Source: Isoetes taiwanensis (taxonomy: Eukaryota; Streptophyta; Lycopodiopsida; Isoetales; Isoetaceae). From it: DNA of 64,000 nucleotides. Each line of letters opens with the position of its first letter. Position 1 is the first letter of the stretch. The stretch is from positions 1,373,307 to 1,437,306 of the forward strand of contig JAJEKV010000053.1 in assembly GCA_021234155.1 (NCBI GenBank), in the 5' to 3' direction. This document shows positions 44,930-56,204 of the stretch, piece after piece. The position numbers were made by a program, and so were the translations under genes. The notes beneath the pieces were generated by a model. The model was not told where the DNA came from. It made no database searches and worked only from the letters and a program-made list of their open reading frames with translations.

Positions 44930-46078
44930 TTAAGTAGAATAGAAAAAAACAAAACAATAACTATAAATAACCTTTCATGTAAAAGCCTCCCACTAGCCTG
45001 GTGACTAAAGCATATAGGGTGTCAAATGTTCCAATATAATCAATGTGAGAAGTAAATTTGTATATATATTCCTATGTCACAAGGGATGTTCTACGAAATG
45101 GGAACAAGCATATATATTCCTATGTCACAAGCATGATCTAAGAAATGGGAACAAAATATACGTGCAAGTAAACCAAGGGGTTTGAATCACCAGAGGACGA
45201 TGTCTTTGGCGAGTAGCATTAGCCATGAACAACATCTCGTCCTAGTAGAGATGATTCACTCTTTGTATAAATCAATGCTACCCCATAATTTTATCCACAA
45301 CAATGTTGTTATCATCATCAATATTTTCATAATATAAAGAAGATAGCCATAACAACCATAGAATACCATAAGCACAACTAATTGTAAAAGCACAATACAT
45401 TATTACAAATATATACATGTAGAGAGTCGGATTGTCTATAAGCCGACTTAGGATAGAACAAGTATACTTGAAAAGACTTAACAAATTGTAATACAAATTG
45501 GATCTTTTCTTTTCCAAGTAATTGTTGTTCTCGTTTTATGATGGAATTTTGCAGCGGTACGTGTAATTAATATTGAATTTTTGATATATAGAATACTGAT
45601 GTAAATAGTTAATGTGCTTTAGATTTGAATTGCTACTTTATTTGTAGGGCCTTTGCTTGACATATTGACGCATAGAATTATCTTATTTTTTTTCATTGTG
45701 ATCAATACTATAACCATAGCGTCGCACAATGTTGGGCAAGTTCTAGAGTAGAGAAGGTTTGTTCTGGTTAGAACTAGGAATTTTCGGTTGAGCTAACACA
45801 TCATAGGGAACTTTCTAGTAGATTTTATGCATATACGTATGAGGGTAATAAAAATTTCTGATTAGGAACTGAAAATATCTAGCTACTTGAGGAAACATTA
45901 GGTAATTTTTCGATAGGGTTTAAAAAGTTTGCCCAACACTGGCGTCAGGCGACCCTGTAGACTAATAGTGCACTTTCATCAATCAGTAAAAGATACCGTT
46001 CCTAACGGTGGAAATAAAACGAGTTGTTGAAGCCACATTCTTAAACACATGACATGTGTACAAGCTGATAGGCCACAA
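44930..46078 (+). repeat. Dispersed repeat family R1, copy 2
   Basis: Tandem neighbour of 42500-44872, with matching left ('agtagaatagaaaaaaac', 'aagcctcccactagcctggtga') and right ('caatcagtaaaagataccgttcctaacgg', 'caagctgataggccacaa') ends. It lacks the insertions of copy 1 at 42650, 43182-43861 and 44233 but carries its own MITE (45727-45941). It contains the direct repeat 'catatatattcctatgtcacaag' in two adjoining versions (about 45065-45130). Confidence 0.7.
45727..45941. mobile_element. hAT-like MITE, 215 bp
   Basis: Ends are CAATGTTGGGCAAG at the left and, reading inward from the right, CAGTGTTGGGCAAAC. The 8-bp flanks are GCGTCGCA (45719-45726) and GCGTCAGG (45942-45949), a diverged target duplication. 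The ends match the CA(G/A)-x-GTT pattern of hAT elements. No coding sequence. It contains AAAATATCT (45872-45880), the plant clock 'evening element' core, about 2.2 kb upstream of the TIC start codon. Confidence 0.6.
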
Positions 46079-48115
46079 CTTCCATGATATATGGGGGTGG
46101 AATAAAACATGAAATAGAAACTAATTCTCCTTTAGAATACAAATTCCAACCTATAAAGGGCCCATAGACCATCCATCACTTTCACCACCTTATCTTAGAT
46201 AAGAAGTCACGAAGAGAGAAGTTTTACCAAAGAACCCTTACTGCTTCACAACTAAAGGTGAGAATATTCATCTAGGACATGTCATGTCAAAAGGGATACC
46301 TTGCAGTATCACTGTTATAATCAGTTAGTAACAAGGATTACCAGCTCAGTAGCTCAGTAACAGGGAAGCATAATAAGAAGAACAAGAAAGATCTCTCATA
46401 CATATATGTGTAGAAGTTCAATAGCGACCATCTAGCCAGAGCACCAATTACAATGGTCTAGCAGTTTAATGACAGAGAAGAAATATCGTCTTTGTCATAA
46501 AGTAGTAGTGACGCCGCGGAAATACGCGTGGACACCATGCATATAATATAATAAGGAGATGTACATACCTGAGCTAGAACGCATGTGCAAACCTTACAGA
46601 GAGAGGGGCTAGAGAGGTAGGCAAGCAGTCATAAGCTGAATTGGGGTTAAAGGTTATTTTTTGGGTGATGAGGGAAGATGCATCACGTTTAAAATGGATG
46701 ATGTGCATGTGGGGTGTTGTTTTGGGGGGGTTGGGGGTGTTAAAAAACTAGTATATTGGATCCAAGAGATACTAGTGTATATGTATTTTCACTTTTTATG
46801 AATATATTTTAAATATTATTAAATATTATACAATATCAAATATTGCCCCTTTTGGCAACCTTAACCATGAACCGTGGAATGGATTGGTGGAAGGGGAAAC
46901 ACACACACACAAAAAAAAAAGGTTGACACATTTAGTAATGGATGCCACCAAATCCACATCCCAACAAGCATCTATCAATCAATTATTTCGAGCACTAGCC
47001 TAATATCCCATTTCATTTCTCCAATATATTTATTACGGAGCGAAAAATTAAAATTGGAAAAATGGTGTCACTCGTTATTTTCTCAACTTCACAAACAAAA
47101 CCCCTCCTTTTTATATTCCTGGAATATAATTTATTACCCTGCAAAAATGCATCACCCCTTTGCCACTACCCAGCTTTCCAATCAAATCCAAGCCTCCAGA
47201 TCAAACCTAAGCCCTATCCCAGGTGGTAGTCCGAACCAGTGCTTCGGGCCCGAGCCTAATGCCAAGCCTTATCCAACATACAAAGGCTCGGCCCGAGCCT
47301 GCTCTTCCTCTCGCCTCTCTCTCTCTTTGTCTGTTGTATCTATTCTTCTCTTCCTCTTTTCTTCGCCATTTGGCTCCGGAATCTTTACAACAGATTATCT
47401 CTTCTTCTTCGGCTTCTCAAATTCTACATTTTGATGCCAAATTTGGACAATTTCGGTACAGTCTGCAGTTTCTAAGAAGATCTTCTGAATCCCTTGCATC
47501 TTCAAAGTAACATGCAAATCTGACCCGTTTCCGCTTGAATCTGCCGATTTCTGGGATTGAAAAGAGTTGTGGGTTGTTGGATCTGACCCAAATCATTTTT
47601 AGACGAATATCCAACAGGGCTGTGGTGCTGTTTTTAATGCAAAAGCATCGGATTCGTTTCAGATGTTAAGAATGGGCCATTTCTTCGCCAGATGTTTTTA
47701 TGCCTTGATATATTATTTTTGCTTCGAATCTCTTTGTAGGCGATGTTTTTAGACTAAGAATCTGCTTTCCTATATAGCTTTTGGAGCACTAATTACCAAA
47801 TGCGGAGGTAGTTTTTGCATCTTTCTGCTCCAGAAGCGATGGATAATAGCATTTCCTTAATGAATCCGTAAGTCTGAGATGCCTGGATCTCTTCTGCCAT
47901 ATCCAGGTCTTCTACATATCCCTGGAGCAGCTCAAATCGGGCAAAGAGATGATCTAGAAGATGGGTTCCTTTTTGGAAGTATCAAACCGATTGGAGGCAT
48001 TAAAGGAGGGAACAGAAATCATGATTTATGTGCTTGAAACGAAGAAGGGAGTGCCCTTGGATCACAAGACTGACAGGCCGCGCTGAATAAACAAACGAAC
48101 CCAAAAAACAGGGCC
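46079..48115 (+). promoter_or_regulatory. Upstream region and presumed 5' leader of the TIC-like gene
   Basis: No gene lies between the R1 repeats and the TIC start codon at 48116. A pyrimidine-rich tract (about 47305-47370, with repeated TCTCTCTCTCT) is the type often found near plant transcription starts. The following 700 bp is leader-like, with several short upstream ATGs (for example 47433, 47821). A leader intron is possible but I cannot place its borders. ORFs in 46874-47510 are incidental. The transcription start is inferred only. Confidence 0.45.
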
Positions 48116-51100
48116 ATGGAAAGAGGAAGGGAAGGTAGACGAGGCAGCGGGGGGCATGTCCCAGCCCCTCGTCGGCCAAGGACCTCCGGATTTAAGGATT
48201 CATCAGGTGAAGAGCATTCCGGAATTGGTTGGTTTGAAGAATCAAGAGGATTTTTCTTATAACTGGGTTTTTTGCTTGAATCTGCTTTATTGACATTTGA
48301 TTTGGGTCTGTTTCTTCGCAGAATTGCTGATTATTCCTTTTTCCTGATTGATGGGTTTTTTGTGATTGCATGGTTTGGCTTGATGCAACGGGTGTTAAGT
48401 GAAAGGGGTTGTGTTTTAATAGGAAAGTCTAGAATTGGGAATTGTTCTTTGGCTAAATCAGGTGTTAAACATGCAGCTGGAGATGATGATGAAATGATAG
48501 ATGAGTCTCATATTAGACTAAGATTGAAAAGGGAAGCATTGAAGAGAGAACATGCTGCCGGAGGTGCGGTTGGATCTTCTACTTCATCAAGGTATAAGAG
48601 AAAAAGGCAAGAGATGCAGATTCAAGCCCATAGCAGCACTATGGATGAAATGGATGCAAGTTCAAACGAAACAGATGCAGGGGTATCAGAGGAAGATGAT
48701 GAAACGCCCCCTCCTATTCCTCGCTGGCCTGCTAAACCCAAGCCCCCACAGAATAACAATAATAATAAGGTATCTCGGTCAGATCAATCGGCAACAAATA
48801 CTAAGCTTAACAGATTGATCTAACCAATGCTTTGGTGCAGTTTGTCGAGGATGGCATTTTGGCGGATCTGCCTGTTGTGCCAAGAAAACTGCGGTCAGGT
48901 AACAAAAATCTCTATTCCGTTCAAAATCGGCATTCTGGGAAGCTTTTCCTCATAGTTTTGTTGATTCTGCAGCGTTTTTGAAGCGGCCCCAAGAGACCCA
49001 TAGTGTGGGTTCTTCTCCTCGCCATTCTCCAGCTCCAGCTTCTTCAAATCCGGTGCCGGCTGCTGTGCCCACATCTTCTTCTGCTTCAAAACCAGGCAGA
49101 AGAACTGTAAGTAAGATCGGAAAATTTTTGGGTTTCCTCACCCACAAATCCTTCTGACAAAATACCTCCTCTTTTGCAGAAGCCCAATGGATCCAAACAT
49201 CGTGCTCCCAAGGTAAACATCCGAAGATGGCTTTTCTTGTTTTTGAAGAATGCCACGCTTTGTTGTTGCAATTGCGGGCTTCAAAGAAAATTCCATAATC
49301 GGAAATGTTTTCGTCTGTAGATTCCTGCTTCCATTTCAGATCAAGAAGTGGAAGTTGCAGAAGCTCTATTTGATCTTGCAAGAATGCTTCCGGCTCAAGT
49401 TCAATCCGTTTCGTCGAAGGAAACGGCCCAATTGAGAAACGAGGCAAAGGCAGAAAGTGGCAAGCTCAAACTCTGTTTCTGCCTCTGCAAATGCAATTTC
49501 CGGTCCAAATGGCACTGTTGGTGCTTCAATTCCGGCCCCGAATGCTACACCTCCAGAGGGTATGCTCCCTTTCATAGCCTAATTTGGGCATTGACCGTCT
49601 TCTCCTTTCAGCTCACACATTGATTCGCATTTTCAGCCCGAAAAGAAAACGGCCTCGCATCAAGCCTCGCCCAGAAGGACCAGTTTCTCTTCACGTTCGT
49701 GTTTCTGCTTCAGCAGCTCTGTCGAATTCTCCATCTAGAAGCATAGCAGACCCAATGAACCAGGCTGTTAATGTAGATAAACCTCTTCCAGAAACAGAGC
49801 TTAACGGGATTAAAGCTGCTACTCTGGCAGATTCTTTAAATGCTCCTCTAGCTGGGGAAATGCAGCAATCCCAGAGTTCTGAATTACAATCTGAAAACAG
49901 AATAATGTCCTTGATACCAAGCCAACTGAAGTGGTTTCTAGTCTGATGACTGGTATAAAAGATGAACAGGAAGATGAACTGTTAAATGGTGGAAATTGCA
50001 GCTCAAAACATGAGAAAAGGTAGGAAGCCAGAAGCCAATTGAGCACATGATTAGTTTCCTTCTTTATTTAATAGTTACTTTGCAGGAAGAGGCAGCCATC
50101 TCCAACACAGACGTCAGTGCCAAAGCCATTGTCACCTCTTCCTTCATCCTCACCTCCCAGGGAAACTCGACCCAATAAGTTTGAGATTGATTTGATGGTA
50201 AGCTATTTCTTTATGTTCAACAAAATACAAAATTGTGTTGGGGATCTTCATCTTTATGCCTGTGATTTTCTGTAGGCTCCTCCTGGACCATTAACTACTG
50301 ATACCGCTGAGGCCATAGGGCCTGATGTCTATGAAAAACAATTTGTAAGCTACTTTGCAGAATTTTACAATACAGCTTTGTTTAATCTTCCCATTCTAAT
50401 ATTATTGGAGCCATGAACAGGTCGAAGGAAAGCCAAGCTTGGTGGAGAAGAGTTGGCTGGAGAAGGAACAAGAGAAGGGATTGATTCAGGAGGCAAAGGA
50501 ATGTATCACACGAGCCCCACATGGAGAATTAGAACCTGAAATTATGAAGACCTCAAGGGTGGCTATAAAGGATGAGGAGGATATAGAATTTCTTGATTTG
50601 AGCAAGGAAGCAGCCATGTCGAAAACTGTAAAAGGGGTCCAGAAAGCTGATAAATCTGGTGAGTATATCCTAGGAGATATAGAAAAACATCAGGGGTTTA
50701 CATGGGGTGCCTTTTTTGTTGCACACAATGATTAGCTCTTTTTCAGCTCTTCTCAGTACCCGGGGATTGACCATGGAAATTAATTTCTTTCTCCAGTTTC
50801 AGCAGCTGTTGTATCTGCCGCTTCATCTTTTCTTGCTTCAGCTTCCTTGGCAACAAATGGTACATCTGGTGTTAGTACAAATCCTTTCCCGGCAACCTCT
50901 GCACCTTTAATGTTTGGAGGCGTATCACCATTGGGGTAAGTCCCTGAGGTGGCTAGATTTCTTGAATTTGTGGATCTAATTATCCAAAGCTCTTTCTAAC
51001 AATATTGATACTCATTACAGCTACTATGGACCCACAGCTGCAGTGGCAGCAGCTGCTGCTGCAGCTTGGTCCCAGTCTACGGTCATGTCTACTGGTGGCA

Positions 51101-54100
51101 TTACTGAGGAGAAGCCAACCATGACGGTAATATACTAATTCATTTCTTCTTGCTTCAACCAAGATACTTTTGTCTGTCTATTGAGAATTGTACTGTGCAA
51201 AATGAATTCCATCCTCTCAGAAGCATGTAAGAGCATACAATCATGTTGATGGTGGTGGATGTGTCATTGATTATGTCCAGGCAACTGATGTCACCATAAT
51301 TGGAACACTATTCACCCGATATTTTATGGGGCTTGTAAAGATCAAGATATTTTAGATTGACTTTAAGTCAGCTTGTAAATACTGCATATAGAGACAGACT
51401 TATGATTTAAGTTGGTACTTGCAGCAGCTGACACCCATAGCGCTTCCTGATCGTCAAAAGAGGAAAAACTGTGCTACTCATGTTTACATTGCTCATTTCA
51501 TTGAGGTTCAGCAGCAATTGGCGCAACATTCATTGTTTTCTCCTTATGGTAGCTCATCGTCTTTGTATGGAGCCAAACGATACAATTCAAATGTTGCCCT
51601 TGGTGCTGCTGATAGTGTTTATGGCAATAATATAGCAAGTGGTACGTCGGGAACAAATGTTTCTGAAACATCCGTTGCCAATTCAATGGGTGGAAGGAAC
51701 ATCTTTGGAGTTTTAGGTGATAAAACCTTTGAGCTGGCAGGTGCAACAGCTGCTAGCTCACAGGGATCTAAAGAAAGAACAATGGAGGCGCTTTTGAAAA
51801 AGCTACCTCCACAGCAGGCTCAACTTGGTCAGCAACCATCACTGTCTTTACAGGTATACATTGCATCTTTCATCACCTACCTTGAGTGCCATTTCAATGC
51901 CAAGGCCTTGCTAATGTCTTTTCTTGCAAATTCCTGTCAGACTGGCACATTCAGCTTTTCTGAGGCACAGCCAAGTTCTAATCCTTCAGGCAATTTTGTT
52001 GGAAACACTGCTTCAAATCTGGGGAGCAATACAGCTATTTTAGGTGGAGTGAACCTCAGTTCAGGGGGGTTACCTACGGTTGTATCTTCAACATCTGGAG
52101 CTTCAAATGCGAATTCTGCCCCCATAGCAGCTGGACAAGTCCAATACTATGGTACTTTTCCATTTACATTTCCACATTTTGGGTATAATGGTGCAACATC
52201 ATACCATCAGGTATCCAACTTCTCTTCTGTGCCTATTCCTTGTCTCTAAACAGTCTAATGAATTGAATTCTTTTGCAGGCAGCAGCTGCAGCACAAATGT
52301 TAAGTAATAGCTTGTATCCTAGCCATTTGCAGCACACGACGACACAGACACCACAATCGCAGTGTCAACCAGCAACAAGCTCCTCAATGGGTTCTTCTCA
52401 CAAGCAGCAGCAGCAAGTTTCACGTTTATTCCCCTCAGGTTCTGTACAGCAGCATCAGGCATTCCCTTATGGTCAGCAACAACAGAATTCAACTGGGGCA
52501 CCTGTCAGTGCTCATGCTGAAAAGGATAGTTCTGGTGGAGAATGTGCCTTAGCAGATAACACATTCTCGCTATCAAAAAGGAATATGTACAGTCAACATC
52601 CTAATGCGTTTGTACAAAATTTAAATACACAATCTGGATTATCAGCAGATGTGCAGGCATTACAGTTACACACCCAGGACTTCAGCTTCATGACTGGGAA
52701 ACATGCCAGCAAACATCAGCAACAATCATCAGGCCAAGCTCAGCATCAACAATCTTTAGTGCCTGCACAATTAGCTGGCGGGTCACTGAGTTTCAAGGGG
52801 CTTGATCCTCAAGTTTCACAAGCGAACTCTACCTCTGGATCCGTTATGCGTGTCATGGTCAGGGTCCCTTAGGACTGGCGTCTGTGGCTAACGTACTGGC
52901 ACCCCAAGGTCATGCTATGTTACAGACATTGAACGAGTCTGCTAGAGCACAATCGCACCATCAGCAAGCTCAGCAGCATTATGCAAGCTCCCAAGGGAAT
53001 GCACAATTTATTCAACAAGGTCAACAGCAGCAAAGGGCAAAACATGCTCAGTTTACTTCAGATGAAAGCAGATCACTTATAGATTCAAGTAATGGTCGAG
53101 AACGAGAAGCTGTTGAGAACAGAAACCTTCAAGCAAAACGTGGTCTTTCACTATCCAGAGTTGATCTGGAACCTATGCAAGGTTCTCCCTCTAGCTCCAC
53201 CTCGGCATCCCGACTAGGAAGTGCAGCAGCGCTGAATCTACTGCCAGCTGCCACTGGAGCTACAGCCCGGAACATGCATCCTAGTTCTTCCACACAGTCA
53301 ATCAATCAGAATGGTAAACAGACTGCTGTTAGGAACAAAACAGGTATAGATTTCCTACAATCCTCTGCATTAGCTTTTCTGTAAAATACAGATTTGACAA
53401 CTAATATAAGCAAAATGGCAGGCTCTAATCTTTCCTTTCTATCTCAAGGAGGAATTCCGGGCAACCAGGGTGCACGTCAAGGGCAAGCACCCCAGATAAC
53501 GCAGTCAAAAGCTCCTCAGAAGGTAGGAACAACTGTATCCGCTTCGGCAGCTCAGACCGCCCTTTCTTCCAGCATTGCCAAAAACCAGTATCAACAGACA
53601 AAGAGTCCACAAAACACAACAACAAATGGTGCTCAGAGGTTGCCTGCTGTCACTTCTCTACCTCCAGTTTCATGCACTGTAATGCCTCTTTCACAGATGG
53701 CTAAGCAAAATAGCAGTGTTCCCTCCAGAAATTTAAATTCTAATAAATCTCCATATGGCACATCTCAAAAGGCAGGAGCTGCCTCTGTAAAGAAATCTAT
53801 TACACCAGGGCAACTGGTCACTTCAAGCACTCAAAATTCCTCAGAGAAGATGCAACAGTCGTCATCATCAGTGGCTTCAGAGCAACAGCAGCCTGCAGCA
53901 TCCCCCCAGCAACATCCTCAACAGCATAGCCACTTGAACCAGCAGCAGCTCAACCAGTTACAGAAGCAACTTTCACCACAACTTCAAATCCAACCACAGT
54001 TGTTTTTACAGCAACCGTCAACATATGTACAGCAGCATCGAACACCATCTCAGCTGAATGCACAGCAGCTGATGCAGGCTCAACAGGCGTTCCTTCGGGC

Positions 54101-54143
54101 ACAGCAACCAGCACAACAATCTAGTTCATCTTCATCCCAAGGT

Positions 54144-54183
<40 letters not shown>

Positions 54184-55093
54184 TTTCAAATGCTTCAGTA
54201 GCGGCAAATGGAGGTCTTTCCCTTGGGCCAACAGGTTTGAAATTGGGAATTCTGGGAAATGGGAACACATCTTTAGCCTCTAGGAGTTCCACTGTGGATG
54301 AAGCTAGCTCAAATCAGGGAGCAATAACAAAGTCATCATCAACGACAGGCACGAGGCCTGTAGGAGGTTCTTCCATCTCTATTGCTGGTAATGCTCCTCA
54401 GAAAAGCAGCACAGCAAATTCACCTGTACATTCTCATCATGGGAGCTCTGGACGACATTCAAACACATCTCAGGCCAACCCTACGTCCTTTAACTACTTG
54501 GCACCATCTGCAAGTCCAATGAGGACACCAGAACAAAAAGCGCCTGGTGAGTTGCTTGTAACTGCCAATTTTGTTCTCTTTGTTTCAGAAACCTAGCTAA
54601 ATTTGTCTTTTTCTTTGCAGATGCTTTGAGTCAGGACCATGTCAATGGTGCATGTTCGTTGCAATCATCACCATCTCCCAAACATCCTTCCAATCATGCA
54701 CGCTCTAATGCCGCTCCGCGGTCACAAGTGTTTGGAACCAGCAGCAATAAGCCAGCAGCTCAGTCCTTGGGAAGCAACTACAGTGATGGAATTGCACGGA
54801 ATGTCTCTGGAACTCAATCCTCTGTTCTCGTGTCTTCATCTAACTCTGGTCCTATTTCATCATCTCATAATGGGGCAGGCAATGGCAGCAATGGCTTTGG
54901 CTCAGTTTCAGAGGGGAAAGCCATGTTTGGGACGACAGCTAATACAGGGCAAGGGAATCTAAGTCCTCCACACCCCACATCGTCTCATCAATCCTCTCTT
55001 ACTATGGTCGCAGGACCTGCCTTATCTTCTGTTGCCTCAAGCGGAACACCAGGCCTGCTTGGTCAAACATCATCAAGTGTGCTTCAACCATGA
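48116..55093 (+). CDS. TIC: TIME FOR COFFEE (TIC)-like circadian clock regulator, 17 inferred exons
   Basis: TIC-family nuclear protein acting in the plant circadian clock and metabolic signalling (role from the Arabidopsis family). Inferred exons: 48116-48206, 48477-48769, 48841-48898, 48973-49106, 49180-49212, 49321-49559, 49637-50019, 50086-50197, 50276-50344, 50421-50658, 50797-50935, 51021-51126, 51425-51853, 51941-52210, 52279-53343, 53392-54546, 54621-55093; all introns GT-AG. Family marks: a basic N-terminus (MERGREGRR...), VVPRKLRS, EVEVAEALFDL, PKRKRPR, FEIDLMAPPGP, PLGYYGP followed by an Ala run, and the diagnostic QKRKNCATHVYIAHFIEVQQQ (exon 13). The C-terminal half is Ser/Gln-rich with a 13-Gln run and low-complexity segments. 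About 1,760 codons, somewhat longer than Arabidopsis TIC. Frame is kept across almost all junctions but shifts inside exon 6, exon 7 (near 49900) and exon 15 (near 52850). These are probably single-base errors; otherwise the locus is a very young pseudogene. Confidence 0.85.
51425..51853 (+). other. TIC exon 13 carrying the conserved CATH-x-YIA block
   Basis: The most family-specific part of the gene. Residues LPDRQKRKNCATHVYIAHFI lie at about 51443-51502, followed by EVQQQLAQHSLFSPYG. They correspond to the RPKRCATHCYIA(R/H)NI...QQ block conserved in plant TIC proteins. The exon is 143 codons with no frame problem, has clean GT-AG borders, and ends KKLPPQQAQLGQQPSLSLQ. Exon 14 (51941-52210) continues with QVQYYGTFPFTFPHFGYNGATSYH, matching the QY...YPF...G-P-x-YRG region of the family. 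Confidence 0.8.
54144..54182 (+). repeat. (CAG)13 microsatellite encoding polyglutamine in TIC
   Basis: Thirteen uninterrupted CAG codons in frame in exon 16, flanked by SSSSQG and FSNASV. It is followed in the protein by a Ser/Gly-rich stretch. Pure CAG runs are prone to length change, so the allele length may vary between individuals. Further mixed CAG/CAA glutamine stretches lie at 52400-52490, 52950-53040 and 53880-54120. Confidence 0.9.
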
Positions 55094-55504
55094 TTACAAG
55101 TCTTGCCGCAAGTACAGATATCCCAGCATATTGCAAGACAATTCTGTAGCTTGATCTTGTGGGGTCTTCGATTGTAAAAAAGCTGCAAACCATCTAACGC
55201 TACATACTCCACAACAGTCTGTTGACTCCATCAGGTGTGTGTACATATGCTCAGCTGGTTCTGCGATTCTCATTTTGGAACATACATCATCGAGCTGTTG
55301 ATGCTCCAGATACATGCATCATCGTGGGCAAATAGGAACATTTCTTTATTCATTCTACCCGAGTTGTTTACCGATCTTTTTGACGACACTTTGGTGGAGA
55401 TAATACTCTGGCCCAATGACTGCCATGGCATGTGGAATTCCAAATTTTGGTGGCAAGTATTTTAAGCATGAATATATATTCACATGGAAATAGGACTGAG
55501 AATT
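55094..55504 (+). other. Presumed 3' UTR of the TIC-like gene
   Basis: Follows the TGA at 55091-55093. No consensus AATAAA was seen; plants often lack one. The tract around 55470-55500 (TATATATT, AT-rich) could support polyadenylation. The duplicated block starts at 55505, so the 3' end of the transcript or its immediate flank borders the tandem duplication. Confidence 0.4.
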
Positions 55505-56204
55505 CATGAAAGCAAGAAATATGCGTTTGGATTTATATCCTCCTTTTGGTGTGAATAGGAATTAGATGGATGTTTTGAGTGAGTTGAAAACCAATCTAAA
55601 ACGAGTTTGATTTTGTATATAGTTACCACAGAATCCCAGATCGGTCAAACTGACACCAGCTCATAGTTGTAGAAAACCCATACGCTTGGTTGCCTGATTG
55701 TGCTTGTTGCATATTGGTTGACTTCAAATTGAAGCTCAGTATTTTTAACACAGAAATTATTCTCACGTACTGTACTTTGTTGTTACTCAGTGGTTCAACG
55801 TTTAGCAAAAGAAGTTCTTGTCCACGTGGACGAGAGATTATAAAATGGAACCCTCTATACATGAAAACATTTAGTGAAGAAGAGCAGCTGCGTATAAGAA
55901 GAAAAGGAAGAATGTTCCACAAATCTCGATATAGAAATAAATGCCCATTATAGCATCAAGAAATACCTACAAACATCGGTTATAAATGCTTGCTTATAAG
56001 ATTCTCAAATCTTATAATCGGTCAATAAGGCAAAATAGGCTCAAGTCACAAAATGATGAGATGTTTAAGGAGGTCAGTAAATCCTCCAAAAAATTTTGGC
56101 AACGAGTCAAAATATCCCCTTTATAAATGGGAGATTTTTCATCGAGTGACTTGTTAGTACGTTGAAAACTTGTATAACATCCCAAACTGCCCACAAGTGC
56201 CTTT

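Noticed and set aside
46874-47510. 186- and 95-codon ORFs upstream of TIC
   Set aside because: They overlap the pyrimidine-rich leader and promoter region; the composition (Ser/Leu/Phe runs from CT-rich DNA) is typical of non-coding leaders.
48272-48476. In-frame extension of the ORF upstream of TIC exon 2
   Set aside because: The 183-codon ORF includes intron 1. The protein similarity to TIC starts at AGDDDEMIDES (48477), and exon 1 at 48116-48206 joins it in phase.
51498-51746. Minus-strand ORF in TIC exon 13
   Set aside because: It is a shadow of the real plus-strand exon, whose frame and splice sites are well supported.
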